NCBI GenBank assembly: GCA_009760855.2
Contig: WPIO01000118.1
Coordinates: 186,001-250,000 of the forward strand
Source of the DNA: Cristatella mucedo
Taxonomy: Eukaryota > Bryozoa > Phylactolaemata > Cristatellidae
Length of the DNA stretch: 64,000 nt
Direction of reading: 5' to 3'
The position numbers and the translations under genes are program-made. The notes below the pieces were generated by a model. It ran no database searches, was not told the origin of the DNA, and saw nothing but the letters and a program-made list of their open reading frames with translations. Positions 22,556 to 34,487 of this stretch are shown here, one piece after another (position 1 is the first letter of the stretch; every line of letters begins with the position of its first letter).

Positions 22556-22599
22556 AAATACAATACTAGCCTGCTACAGAACTTGTGGGCATGCTTTTA

Positions 22600-23100
22600 G
22601 CTCGTGCTTCCTAACCGCGTTCAAACGCGACACAGTAGCGAGTCCGTTGGATCCGAGGCGCACCAGCCCCCAAACATTCGTGCATACGTACCCAAGACGA
22701 CGGCTTCGGCTGCGCCCGCCGACGGACGCCTGACGGCCTATCGACGCAGAAACAGATTCGCTCTGCGAGTTCGGACAGCACTCCGGCTTTCGCAGGCGCA
22801 GCAGGGCAGTGCCGAGTAATGGCGAAGCTCCGCGGGCAAAGCACGCCGAACTGAATCAGCGGACAATCAAGCAAACCGGCAGCCAAACGCTCCGCAAAGA
22901 ATAGGACCTTAAAACCGGAAGAGTTAATTGCGGGCAAGGCTGAACAGGTTAGGAAAGCCGCTTGCCTGTCCGATTCGTCCGCGGACGACATCCACCACCC
23001 GAACAGACAACCAGCTGCGGCGGCGCGCGCTAAATTCGAGGCTGTTGTGTCACGTGGTTACAGGGGTGGGTGTGTCTTGTAAGCTGAGCCGGTAGTGCGA
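22600..23100. promoter_or_regulatory. CpG-dense block, candidate KNL1 promoter or first untranslated exon
   Basis: GC-rich with many CpG dinucleotides, in contrast to the CpG-poor flanks. It lies 3.3 kb upstream of the KNL1 ATG. Open frames on both strands reflect base composition, not a recognised protein. Confidence 0.35.
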
Positions 23101-23249
23101 CCTCAGCGCTGCCAGCTGATAGGTATGGCCGTGCTGCGAGCACGACCGCGTGCCTCCGAGTGATACTGCTGCTTCTGCTTTTTTAAGCGCACTCGCAGCA
23201 CGAAAGAGCTGCGTAAATTCCGGTATTGCACTAGTTTAAGCGCGCCGAA

Positions 23250-23650
23250 ATAATAATAATAATGCACGTGATAAAGCGCCCTTAGAAAACTCATTCTCTT
23301 TTTAGGCGCTTTACATTTGCTGCAAAGGGAAATGCAATTGAACGGTTAGTAATATCATGCTTGATAAACAATATAAATAACATGGTAAGGGTGACATGCA
23401 CAAGGTCAGCATGCAAATGTGGTTAGTGGCAGCATGCACAGTGTCAGCACTCATAAACACATGAAGGACGAATCACAGGGACCCACGAAATGCTGTCCTA
23501 AATAGGTGTGCTTCTAAGTTCTTTTTAAATGTTGTCAAGTCAGGGTATTTTCTGACGCAAGTCGGGAGTTAGTTCCAGGCTTTGGGACCATACGAGCTAA
23601 ATGCACGGTCTCCAAAGGATTTGAGGTCTCCAAAGGAATTCAGCATTTTC
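23250..23650 (-). mobile_element. L2 lineage A, 3' end
   Basis: (AAT)n at 23251-23262, then the lineage A 3' UTR in reverse through to the end of the reading frame (codons for SSYGPKAWN). It stops near an unassigned GC-rich segment beside the LTR element. Confidence 0.8.
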
Positions 23651-24201
23651 AAGCAAAGCGCCTGCACGCTAGCTGCTTGCGCCCGGCCCGGCGACATCAG
23701 GTGCCAGCTACCGCTACCCTCCACCCGCAACGTGGTAGACGAGGATGGAAGGGGGAACCGAGAGATTGGAAGGAGAAGGCGGGAGATTCGAAGGGATTCA
23801 CACAAGTCTGTCTCTATTCGGCGGGACTCGTAAGCTCTACTTCCCAATCCTGCCTGTAGTGTGACATTCTCTATGCGGCAGGTACGCGATACCACACGGA
23901 ACACTGAAGCGGGCTCAAAGACGTGTATTCGCACGGACGCCGCACCGCGCCAGTACGCGACTGCCTGCCCGGCGCCCTCGACCTCACTACCGGGCCTTGG
24001 CACCCTTTACTTATATGCCACTGTCTTAAATCACAACAGGCCATAAGCCAACGACAATCTCATAATCTCAAAATAGTCACATTCCCCTTGATCTCAAGAT
24101 CAAATGGGGCAACAGCAAAACAAAGCTTTACAAGAGCGAAATAAAAATGCAAGCCATCCTTAACTGCCTTCTCATTTAGCACGAGGCTAGGTAACGGCCG
24201 C

Positions 24202-25300
24202 TCAGGGGAGGCAAGTGAAAGCACCGCCTTTGCTAACCTGCCGGCTAAATATGGCACGAGCTTTGCCGCAGTGCCGAGCCGTACATCTTTCTACCGCGCC
24301 ACAAGTCTCTAATGTGGGACCAGTCTCTGCCACCGCACGAGGCTTCCGGGCATTCGCCCTAACGCCGGCCGCTGTCTTCTGGACTGCAACCGGCGTCGCC
24401 TCTCGCGTCGCCCGTAAGGCAGATGCCTCGAGCCTCGGCTTTTGTACGACTGCCTTTATCAGCTCCGTTGGCCACTCCTGCGCCATTGCCTTCGGTCTCT
24501 CGGCATACACCTGTCGTGCCTCCTCGACGGGCGTCTCGCTCATGTCTTGTGCTGGCCCCTCGCGCGTCTCCGCCACCATCAGTTCGGAAACTGAGGCGAC
24601 CACAATGTGCGCCACCATCTGCTGCTGCCACTCCGCGCTATTCGCCTCCGGCAGCTCGGCAAGCATCTCCTGTGCCTTCTCGACGAGGGTCTTGCCCGCC
24701 TCCTTAGCTGGCGCTTCACGAACTTCCGCCGACGCCGACTCGCTGGCCACCGGCACTGTCTCGCTACAGGTGCTTTCCCAGCCGCCGCCACCTCTCTGGC
24801 AGACAGAGGCTCCTCTCTGGCAGACACAGTCGTCTCTCTCGCAGACACAGCCGTAGCTCTGCCGGACCCTACCAACTCTCTGTCGGACGCTGCCGTCTCG
24901 CTGCCGGTAGCTGCCGTCTCGTTGCAGGACGCTGCTGTCACTCTTCCGGACGCTGCCACCTCTCTTCCTGACGCTGCCGTCTCTGTAATGGATGGCTCCG
25001 CCTCACTCGTGGACGCCGCCTCTGCGGGCCCTGCCGCCGTCTCTGCCGCCGCCTATGCGGGATCCACCGGCGTCTCTGCTGACTGTGCCTTCGTCGCCCG
25101 GTGCACCGCTGGCGATTGCTACTACCGCTTCCGGTCGCTCTTATCAGCCTCCTTAGTCCAATCAGCGTTTACCGAATCCGAGTGCAGCAGTCGCGCTTTA
25201 CCCGCCTCCACCTCCAGCCGCTTCTGTGCTATCGCCTCCGCTTTCCTGGCACTCTTTAAGTTCGACCGCCGAACCCTCTCCTCTCTTCAGGGCTTGCACA
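24202..25300 (-). pseudogene. Decayed Glu/Ala-rich reading frame inside the LTR element
   Basis: The best reading is in two minus-strand frames. One (about 25300-24760) has in-frame stops, a helical charged stretch (KSARKAEAIAQKRLEVEAGK) and seven-residue repeats. The other, open at 24756-24202, includes EKAQEMLAELPEANSAEW and ends before the polypurine tract. It may be a Gag-type coiled-coil protein; no zinc knuckle or enzyme motif is seen. Confidence 0.4.
24790..25015. repeat. 21-bp minisatellite, about 10 copies
   Basis: Units of exactly 21 bases built on GCTGCCGTCTC, diverged from one another. On the minus strand each encodes seven residues of the type ETAASGR, so the phase is kept in the LTR element's reading frame. 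Confidence 0.75.
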
Positions 25301-25446
25301 CAAGTGTTACACGCAGCTGGGTGTAGTCCTCTTGCACCGAGTCATGAAGGATCGCAGCGAAAATTAATGCACCGTCTGCCAGGAACACTAAAATGTACAC
25401 AAAGCTAAATCGACACCTCCTTCATTAAGCCTCCGCTCCGAGTCGA

Positions 25447-25562
25447 GCAGCCAACTTAAAAAGTTGCAGCAAATGGAAAGCGCCTAGAAAGAGATTAAGT
25501 TCTCTGTGGGCGCTTTATCAAGTGCAGTATTATTATTAGTAGTAGTAGTAGTAGTAGTAGTA
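25447..25562 (+). mobile_element. L2 lineage A, 3' end only
   Basis: GCGCCTAGAAAGAGATTAAG then TTCTCTGTGGGCGCT and an ATT/AGT tail; inserted inside the LTR element. Confidence 0.8.
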
Positions 25563-26265
25563 TTCCAGCAGCATCTCCTAGCTCGGGCCACTCTGCCGTT
25601 TCTGCCGAAATAGCTTGTAGTTTGACATTCTCTATGCGGCAGGTACACGATACCGCACAGAACACCGAAGCGGGCTCAAAGACATTTATTCGCACGGACG
25701 CCGCACCGGGCCAGTACGCGACTGCCCATCCGGCGCCCTCGAACTCACTCCCGGGCCTTTGGCGCCCGTTACTTATATACCACTATCATCAATCACAACA
25801 AGCCATAAACCAACGACACTGCCATAATCTCAAAACAGCCACACAGCCGAATTGGGTGAGGCTCGTGGTAGATCTCTTCCAGAACATTACCGAAGACCTC
25901 GCCACCGGGTCTTTTAGCAGAGTTAAGATCACTGGACGGCCCAGGCTGTGGGCCCTCGCGCAGCACAATGCAATTCTGCTTTGTACTATGCATGCTGGGT
26001 AAATGCCCCTCAAGTGGCGTTTAGACGGTGAATCTTTCTTCCTTCCTACATCTATCCTACTTCAATCTTCTGTGTATACGTCATCAAGACTGGGGTGAGT
26101 TCGCCTGCGGCTTCTGCTGTTGTAATTAGCGAAGCGCCTTGACATTATTGTACGTGCCTCACCTGTGGCCAATAGTTTAGCCATTGACGCAGCAAAGCGG
26201 CAGGCCACTAATGAACGTTATATTTCGTGTCGTCTGCTGCGATTGATCGCGCTCTCATATATGTG

Positions 26266-26324
26266 CGAGACTCTTCTTTATTATTCTCAACGGTGCCCGT
26301 TGAGAAAAATAAAGAAGAGTCTCG
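26266..26324. other. Hairpin: 27-base arms, one mismatch, 5-base loop
   Basis: The arm at 26266-26292 (CGAGACTCTTCTTTATTATT...) pairs with 26298-26324 across the loop GTGCC, with one mismatch. It may be a fold-back transposon remnant or a structured RNA. Nothing else in 26000-27000 is recognised. Confidence 0.8.
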
Positions 26325-27004
26325 TTGACCGCGCACGTTCACCCGCTGTGTCTCTGTGTAACTTCCACAAGAACAGCCGCCGCCGGAGACACCGTTATAC
26401 AACAGATAGTCTACGACTTAGGGTAGACTTAACGAAGACTCAGCAGCAAAACGTGGTTCTAATTTCGGTCTAAGACTCGGCAAGACTGAGCAACCGAATA
26501 AGCGCCGTCAATAAGCGTCTTTTATGGGCAGACCTTCATAGCTTAGAAAAGAACGGTGGACTACTCAACCAGCGAAATCATCGAAGCGTTCCATGAGAGT
26601 TCCTATTTATGGAACACCAAGAGCTCATTACTTAAGCTTAGATAGTTAGGTGGTGGGTGATACAAACAATTGTGGAAGGTAAAAAGTCACCGGAGGGTCA
26701 TCCGGATGGCTATTTCCTAACTCCTAACCAAAAGCAATTTTCCACCATCGCTTAGGTGGCGGAACAAGTAGAAGGCACGACATAAATGTAGACCCCCTAA
26801 TCTTGATGACGTATACACCGAAGATTTAAGTAGAACAGAAGCAGGAAGGGAGCATGTCTCAGGCTGTAAACGTGGCTTTCATGAAGACTTTCTCAAAACA
26901 ACGAAAATAATTTCAATCGGGCCGGTTAGCACCAGGTGCTACATGCTTTCAATAAGAGCTCTGTGGCGGCGTGCAACAGCTAAGAGATCTTTTAATTATA
27001 GCAA

Positions 27005-27480
27005 GAGCAATACAAATATATTTGTATAGCGCCTTAAGAGAACGGTATCTCTCTCTATGTACTTTATATATGCTTTAAAGGAGGCACGTCAATAAGTTAG
27101 AGATAATATGCATACTATCAGCACGCATAAGTACGCACCAAACGCAATTCACACGGATCCAGCGAATGCTGCGAGGAACAAGGACGTTTTAGCTTCTTTT
27201 TAAATGTCGTCAAGTCAGTGGTCTCGTGAAGTCAGTCTGGAGTGAGCTTCAGGATTTTTGAGCATACGATTTTAAGTCATTGTCTCTAGATGATTTGAGG
27301 TGGTTTAAATGCGCTCCGAGCGACTTGAGTCTGCTGAGCTGGTTGCACGACGCCTAGCCTGGTAGGGATGTAGTAGGCCTGGTGCCAGAGAACGGAGGGA
27401 TCTAAAAGTGGGAGACAAAACGATGAAGTCGATACTCTGCTTGATCATTAGCCAGCAGGTCGGGGAAAATGGTTCAATGT
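27005..27480 (-). mobile_element. L2 3' part, variant of lineage A
   Basis: TTTGTATAGCGCCTTAAGAG at the start, then the reverse of the lineage A 3' UTR and reading-frame end (AATGTCGTCAAGTCAG). Some unit sequences resemble the variant at 27.6-28.2 kb. Confidence 0.75.
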
Positions 27481-27599
27481 CACTATTGAAGCGTTTACAA
27501 CAAAAAACTCCAGCTGCAGTAGCCGCCTTATTGAATATGCCGGAAGACCCATGAGTAGCAAGCTACAGAAGTCGAGACCGAATGTAACAAAGGAATTGA

Positions 27600-28200
27600 G
27601 CTTCTTAAATTGAACGACGATTAAAACCAGTCTACTTTGTTCTGAGCAATACTTGTTTTACCCAGAAATTTTACAAACTAACCCTAAAATGGTCTAGGCC
27701 GGCTTGTCTCCGTCCTGTTGCATCTGCACGCAATCCCGGCGTGCTGTTCAAAAGCAATCTTTCAGTAGACCACCACATGAGCTGCCCAATCAGGTCAGCC
27801 TACTCTCAGCTGCTGCTCCCCCACCAGGCGATGAGTCGTACAACCCGCCGCCGCTCTGACTCAAATCGCTTAGCCATACCTCGTACGAACCTCAAAACCG
27901 TCGGAGACAGTGCTTTTTGGTTCCTATGCTCCCAAAGCCTCCAACTCACTACCGACGCACGTCACAACGTCCCCTGACATGACGACATTTAATAAGAAGC
28001 TTAAAACCCACCTTTTTATTACAAAATGTGCTGGGTCTTTGTAATTCGACCTTTGTTTGCATGTACCTGCTTACATTATGCCTGCTGCCTGCGTACGTTA
28101 CCACCAAGCGTTTGAAAATGCTTTATATGCAGCATCTGTAAAGTGACTAGAGAGAGATCCAGTTCACTGAGGGCGCTATACAAATATATTATTATTATTA
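27600..28200 (+). mobile_element. L2 variant of lineage A, internally deleted
   Basis: LKLNDD region, then RSAYSQLL joined directly to LLPHQAM and SDSNRLAIPRTNLKTVGD, so about 140 codons are missing. The 3' UTR has a distinct GCATGTACCTGCTTACAT stretch and ends in (ATT)n. Confidence 0.8.
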
Positions 28201-28845
28201 CTTAGCATTGCGAAAGTAATCGGGCCTGCTTAGACAGGGATATCACATTTTTTCACGGATGCAGAAGCTCGGCTGACCGGCAACCCACAGGTGAGTAGGT
28301 TGCGCCACCTACCGGGAACGCAAAGGGGCCGGCCGGAATGGGCGGCCCAAGAAATAGTGAAGATCTTTTCGGTGGGACAAAGGTGGCCCGACCACAGCGT
28401 CTAATGGTGTGCTGTGTGTACTGCTCATTCTCAGCTCTATTTTCGGTTGCACCTTTCGCCGCCGCTTTGGCTCTGCGAGCTCATTGGGCACCACGATCAA
28501 AGGCCTGTGGTTATAATGTAGTCGGATACCGAGCCGGGTTGCTATAGCCCATCAAGCCACTTCCGCGACGAGAGCAGCCCCTTTAGTTAAGCCCTAACCC
28601 CGCCCCACCCACAAGCCCGGTAGCCTCTCCCTGGCCTCTGCTAGGGGCTTCCAGGTTTGGAGAGCGACTTTCCGGGCGGCTTTTCGCGTGCCCTTCACCC
28701 TATGCACTTTATTTTGCGAGTCGGCGTCTCGGGGTGTGGACCTTCAGCGGCTGCTAGACTCCTCCGGTAAGGAGCTGCTGGAGAATTTACGTTTTGGTTA
28801 GCTCTGCGGGCTGCAGTTACGAGGGGTTTTTCGTGGCTACTGCAC
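28200..28845. other. Unassigned GC-rich stretch
   Basis: GC-rich with short frames on both strands; no recognisable protein or repeat. Confidence 0.4.
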
Positions 28846-29130
28846 TAATGCAATGCAATGTATCTCTGTCTGTAACTCCACAAAGCCATAAAGACCGTGT
28901 GGGTGTTACGCAGGAGAGTTTTGTGTAGCCCACTTACAACCTCAGTAGCTTTCGGTACGCATTCGGTAGCCAACAGGCTTCATCTCATGCAATAAAGAGA
29001 AAGTGGGAAGCATAGCAGAGTCAGGAGGGCAGTTGAGGTAGTGAGTAGCATAGAAGTAGCAGCTCAGACCCGCTGAAAAGGATTATCCATAGTCGGCAGC
29101 AGGAGAGTAGCTGTCGTTGCGTAAGAAAAT
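28845..29130 (-). mobile_element. L2 lineage B, 3' end
   Basis: The tail ATTGCATTGCATT (minus strand), the 3' UTR GTAACACCCACACGG, then the reading-frame end. Confidence 0.85.
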
Positions 29131-29442
29131 GTCCTTTGCCACAATACAGCGCTCGCGACGGTGCTAGTTCTCACCGATGCGTGACATCGTGATATCGGTG
29201 AAGCTAGGGCCGCGAAGCACGGCTAGCTCACCTGCCATAGCGTGCAAATATCTAGTTGGACGCTCTGAGTATAACCTACACCGTCGATGCAAACGCACAC
29301 AATCGACTAACTGTTACGCTGGACATATCCGGTTACTACATGCTGTTTTTCAGAAGCCAATAATAATAATCTCTTAGGTTTTCATAATCTGCTGATAGAG
29401 CGTTGCAATGTTTCAGTGCTAAACAGCTATCTCTTGCATGGT

Positions 29443-29615
29443 GAGCTGTGATTTCGCACTAGGTAAGGCAGTTTCTTTTCATGGCCTTGGTCCCGAGGTC
29501 GTGGGTTCGAATCCTACCGTGGGTGATCCTATATCGCCGCTGCAAGCGGTGGTGATAGCCGTAAAGGCTCTTCTGTTGGTATACAAAAGAGGCTGTTAAA
29601 TCAGCTAGTATTATT
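29443..29615 (+). mobile_element. SINE1, tRNA-derived
   Basis: ACTAGGTAAGGCAG, GGTTCGAATCC and AGCCGTAAAGGCTCTTCTG are intact; (TTA)n tail. Confidence 0.88.
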
Positions 29616-29795
29616 ATCGTTATGCTGACCCTGTGCGTGTCACCACTAACCGTATTTTTCTCGCTGTTTATTGAGCATGCTCCCTCTAACCATTCGACTG
29701 TGCTTCCTTTGCAGAAAATTTAAAGTGCCTAGAAAGAAATTGAGTTCTCTCAGGGCGCTATATAAAATGCATTATTATTATTATTATCGTTATTA
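29615..29795 (+). mobile_element. L2 lineage A, 3' end only
   Basis: Directly follows the SINE1 tail. Contains TTGAGCATGCTCC, CTAGAAAGAAATTGAGTTCT and an (ATT)n tail. Confidence 0.85.
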
Positions 29796-30139
29796 CCTAC
29801 AGGTACTACCTGCTGCAGGTCAGCGAAAGAAATGACGTTCAGCCGTGACATTCTTCCTGGTTGTTTTAACACGGGACTGGAATGGGGCTACGTGTGCAAG
29901 AGTTATTGAACCTTCAGTTTTCCACTGAAAGATCGGGATAGTACCAGAGTTATTAGAGATGGGGTATCTAAAGGTTCGTCGCCTTCGGAACGCAAACTCA
30001 CGAAGTTAATGTAGAGAAAATCAACCTTTTTCGTAGATGATGATATACAGGCTACTAGGCCGGTTCGCATTCCGAGAACGCTTTTAGGGGCGACTTGCGG
30101 AGGCCGAATGCCGATTCAATCGTGAACTGCTAATACAGT

Positions 30140-30400
30140 GTATACAGCTAATACAGTCAGTCTGTAACTCTACAAATCCTCAAAGACTTAATGGGTGTTA
30201 CGAAGAAGAGTAATCTATAGCGCACTCTTAGCCTGAGTGGCTTTCGGTGTGCATACGGTGACCAACAGATTTTATCTCACGCAATAAAAGAAAAAGTGAG
30301 ATACATAGCTGAGTCCGGAGGGAAGTTGGGGCAGTGAGTAGCATGGAAGTAGCAGCGTAGGACGGCTGGAAATGAAGTGCCACAATCGGGAGCAATGCAG
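30140..30400 (-). mobile_element. L2 lineage B, 3' end
   Basis: TAATGGGTGTTACGAAGAAG then GGCTTTCGGTGTGCATACGG and GTAGCATGGAAGTAGCAG, as in the other lineage B copies. Confidence 0.8.
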
Positions 30401-31460
30401 AGCAAAAGATGAGACTCGGTCAAGCTTTAAACTTTACCATTAACCTAAATAGGAGCTTGTTTGGGAATCTCAGGTCTTGCTCATAAAAAATGTACCTAGG
30501 CAATGAGCCCAATCGGTCCCAACAAAATTTGAATGCTTTAAACAGAAAACAGCCATGTTTTAAAGTTGCCAAACAGGGAAAGTTATTTTTCAGACAGGTC
30601 ATAAGAGGCTTGGATTGAGCTCAGAAATCTCCAGATTGGGGTACATATTTCTATTAAGAAAAGCGACTCTAACACGATTTTACTCTCTTAGGGTTGATCT
30701 TCAGGCTCAGCCAAAGAATGAACAACACATTTTTAGAGGGGCTGAAAGAGCCTTTCTGAGTAGCAGTTTAAGATATTTCATATTTGAGATATTGCTATTT
30801 TTTAGACGGTGCTTTAAATAAGCCTGCAACTTCGTGCGTAAGCCCGCAGCTGCTCAAGCCTGCATCAGGGCACAGAGCCCTGGGGTGGGAGGGAGGGAGG
30901 AAGGGAGGAAGGGAGGAAGGGAGGATGGCAGCTTCAGATTCACATAGTAGTTTAACCATCGTGTGCAAAAATTCCGGCGATGCTCCCTAGGATACAGTAA
31001 TTTTTCATTTTGGAAGTTTTCAAGTAGAAATAGCGAGGAGCCAAATGATCAGCTGCAAAATCTGGGCTTCGGGTGAAAGTCTACGTGCTACCTTGCTGGC
31101 TCTTGCGGAGGGGGCCGCGTGGGCACGCAGGAAGTTATGTAATCAATAGGATTTATTTAGAACGTGTGCAATTGATGCAAGAACCATTCCTACTTTATTT
31201 ACAGAAGACTCTACATAGAAGCGGCGAGTAAGATGCGTTTCGCTTGAGTGTTTTGTTGCGAAGGCTCGCCTAAGCGGCCGTCGAGAGTGCAGGCGTCGAC
31301 ATTTTCAACGTCCCTCCCAAAATGGCGCCGATTTTGTGCCGATATCCATCTGGTTTGGACTACTACGCCACCAAATTTTGGGGTGAGGAGTGAAATCGGC
31401 CGGCTGTTATTTGGTGTAAGGTGCTTCTACTTTTGGGCTACTTGTTGGACCAGCCGTCCA
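30400..31460. other. Unassigned intergenic stretch
   Basis: A GGGAGGGAGGAAGGGAGG tract lies at about 30886-30925; otherwise nothing is recognised. Confidence 0.5.
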
Positions 31461-31612
31461 ATCGCGTCGCCTCTAACCGTATTACGCACGATGTCATTGA
31501 GCATGGTACCACTAACCATCGATCATGCTTTCTTTGCAGCAAACGTAAAGTGCCTATAAAGAGATTTAGTTCTCTGAGGGCACTATAACAAATTTATTAT
31601 TATTATCATCAT
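31460..31612 (+). mobile_element. L2 lineage A, 3' end only
   Basis: GTCATTGAGCATGGTACCAC, TTGCAGCAAACGTAAAGTGC and an (ATT)n tail. Confidence 0.85.
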
Positions 31613-31944
31613 AACGCCTAGGCTCGTCGCGTACATCCCCGAAGATGAAACACCATTGCCTGAAGTACGTAAGTTCAAGTTATATAGAGGCATTCTAGAA
31701 AGGTCCATGAACGTAGAAGGCTCATGCGTTGTAGCCACCGGTTAACCTTTTTCTACTCAGAAGACGCCGTGCGCCTTTTTATGAAATGTACCAACAAAGC
31801 CGTAGTGGTGCATATTACTTAGCATCATACACCAACATACCCGAAACGGCGCACATTACTTAGCTACACGAACTTTCCAAAAATTATATGCTTATCTTTT
31901 TTTCTTTATATTCTTCTCATAATTGTCTACATTGATAATTTAAT

Positions 31945-32690
31945 GTAATTTATCTCCGTCTGTAACTCCACAAAGTCACAAAGACCAGGTGGGTGTTACG
32001 CAGGAGAGCTCTGTATAGCGCACTCACAGCCTAAGCGGCTTTCGGTACGCATTCGGTAGCCAACAGACTTCGTCTCACTCAACAAATAGAAAGTGGGAAC
32101 CGTAGCAGAGTCAGGAGAGCAGTTGAGGTAGTGAGTAGCATGGAAGTAGCAGCTCAGGACCGCTGAAAATGATGAACCATAGTCGGCAGTAGGAGAGTAG
32201 TTGTCATTGCCTTAGAATTGTGGAAGCGAGTTCCACAGTCTAGGACCTGCAGATCTAAAGCTTCTGTCGCCAACGGTCTTTAAGCGGAAGAATGGAACAG
32301 CTAATTTATTGTCCACACAGGACCTGAGGGCGCGAACAGGCTGAAACTGATGCAGCAGTTCAGCTAGGTACGAAGGAGCCAAGCCGTGGCGGGCCTTGTG
32401 GGTCAGCGTAAGAACTTTGCTCTGTATTCGTTGCTCAACCGGCATCCATGCTAGCTCTTTTAGCAAAGGAGACACGTGCTCAAACCACTGGGACTTGAAG
32501 GCCAGCCTTGCAGCCATATTCATAGTCTGCTGCAGTGGCCTAATAGCTTTCTTTGGCAGCCCAGCCAAAAGGGAATTACAATAATCAAGCCGAGACAGAA
32601 CTAAGGAGCTAGTTAAATTTTTTTACAAGCAACCGTGGGGAACAGTTCCAATCTTGGATAGGGATCGAACGTGATGGCTATCTGTAGAAG
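31945..32690 (-). mobile_element. L2 lineage B, C-terminal third and 3' UTR
   Basis: An open minus-strand frame at 32568-32212 reads LPKKAIRPLQQTMNMAARL, WMPVEQRIQSKVLTLTHKAR and TVGDRSFRSAGPRLWNSLPQ, closely matching the copies at 54-56 kb. It ends at the lineage B tail. Confidence 0.88.
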
Positions 32691-33194
32691 CAATCTTGCT
32701 GCAGCGGCGAACTCAATTTCTGGAGGTGTTGGGTGAGCGGCTTTCAGAAGTAAACCTCTTTCATACCAGCCTCCCGCATTCGTTTAGGGCGCTGCGCGCG
32801 GGACTACGGTGGCCGTCAGCATTTCCTGAATCGGTGGTGATAGCGCATTAACAAGGAGGAAAGTCGATAGTGTAAACGCAGCTTAATTTATCCACCAGAC
32901 TAAAGCATTGTATGCAAGAAAGAAAAAGTGAGAAGCACGAGTCAGAGACAGAACGGGCTATTTTTTAGGGGCTCGTGCGACGGACGGCAGGGCGACGAAG
33001 AACGAAGCCCCCCACAAGCGAGTAGTAGTTTTGACGACGAAGGCTGTGTTTCACGAAGGCAAACACAAGCGGGCAAGCGTACGCATGAATGTAGAAGCCA
33101 ACGTGGAGGCAGTTTCGGAGTACGCGGAAAGAAAAGTGAAAGAGATAAAGTGGAGTGGATAGCGTTCGGACTCGGACGCAAGAAGTGAATTGGC

Positions 33195-33431
33195 ATGGAT
33201 ATGTCATGTGCCGGCAACGCCCGTTGGGAGGACGGTACGATGGCTGGGGCGGAGCCCCGTGACGGCGATGACTTGCCCACAATTTGCCCTCTCCTTGGGT
33301 CTCCGCAGCGTTTAAGTGGGCCCGAAGCTGCGCACCGATGGTACGCCGCCCTGGAAGCTTCTTTAGCCCTATCAGAAAGGAAATTGTTATCCACCCTGAG
33401 AGTTCGGAGTTTCTTAGCCCCGGATACATAG
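33195..33431 (+). CDS. Unassigned short open frame (78 codons)
   Basis: ATG with an open frame, MDMSCAGNARWEDG to RSFLAPDT. It lies in GC-rich sequence between L2 fragments and has no recognised motif. It could be an element's leader ORF or chance; the opposite strand is open too. Confidence 0.15.
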   Translation: MDMSCAGNARWEDGTMAGAEPRDGDDLPTICPLLGSPQRLSGPEAAHRWYAALEASLALSERKLLSTLRVRSFLAPDT

Positions 33432-33699
33432 CGCGTTGAGGCCCTCTTCTACTTGTCTAAAAGAATAGTCTCTAGTTACTAGATCTAAAAAAATTGATAC
33501 CCGCTCCCCTTAGAAACTGACCCGGCGGTTTCGCCTAGGGCAAACCCGTCGGCCTTCCCAGTCCCATAAAAAATTAGGATGAGCTCCTCTGGAGAAACAG
33601 CTTGAAGACATCAATCGCAGAAGCTTCGTTTCTAGGAGAAGCCTTTAGAGCCAACCTACGGAAGCACCGTAGCCTCACTTTCTCGAAGATAGTTACTAC

Positions 33700-34445
33700 C
33701 TCTGCACATAGATGCCCACAACTTTTCTTAAATTAAATGATGATAAAACTGACTTACTAGTTACGGGTGAACCAGGTGTGATTCGGAAATTGGAAAGGCT
33801 AACGCTTAAAATCGGCTCTGCCAGCATACCTCCTGTTAAATTTGCACGAAATCTAGGTGTCATGTTCAAAAATGGCCTTTCATTAGACGACCACATCAGC
33901 TCCACAGTCAAATCTGCCTACTTTCAGCTACATAACATTGCTAAAATTCGGGCTTGTTTAGATAAGGATACCACATCTAAGTTGGTCCATGCATTTTTGA
34001 CATCCCGTCTTGACTTTTGTAACTCACTGCTTGCTGGTCTACCGGCATGTGCAGTCAGGCGCTTACAGCTTGTGTATAACTCTGCAGCTAGGTTCGTCTG
34101 TCGTGAGCGCTGCAGTTGTCAAATCACACAACTTCTCGCCGACCTGCACTGGTTACCAGTCAAGCAACGGATAGATTTCAAGATTTTGTCGATCAATTTT
34201 AAGTCCCTTCATTCTCTGGCTCCAGCCTACCTATCAGATCTACTTCCCCCACCAGGCCAAGCATCGTACCAACCGCTTTTTGGAAACTAACTCTTTACCT
34301 ATACCTCGTGCAACCCACAAATCATTTGGAGACCGTGCCTTTAGTTCGTATGCTCCCTAAGCCTGGAACTCACTCCGACTTCTGTCACGACATACCCTGA
34401 CTTAACCGCATTTAAAAAGAAATTAAAAACGCACCTATTTATCAC
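33700..34445 (+). mobile_element. L2 lineage A, C-terminal part
   Basis: An open 192-codon frame (33712-34290) reads [33 protein letters not shown] and [16 protein letters not shown]. It is cut off in the 3' UTR near 34445. It is the longest intact lineage A C-terminal frame here. Confidence 0.88.
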
Positions 34446-34487
34446 AGCGGCTGTAGCTCCCCTCCTCATGAAGCCCGGTGGACCGCC

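Larger units (their letters stand above)
23855..25843 (-). mobile_element. Small LTR retrotransposon, non-autonomous
   Basis: Two direct copies of about 227 bases (25616-25843 and 23855-24081) flank about 1.5 kb. Read on the minus strand each LTR starts TGTG and ends TACA; the 5' copy has TATATAAG and AATAAA in promoter-to-poly(A) order. A purine tract AAGGGGAA directly precedes the 3' LTR, as a polypurine tract should. The interior has no recognisable protease, reverse transcriptase or integrase, only decayed Glu/Ala-rich coding sequence that could be Gag-like. An L2 3' end is inserted at 25447-25562. No clear primer-binding site or target duplication was found. Confidence 0.7.

Noticed and set aside
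24215-25326. Long plus-strand frames (213 and 239 codons) rich in Ala/Ser/Asp
   Set aside because: Created by the GC-rich 21-base repeats; the LTR element is oriented on the minus strand.
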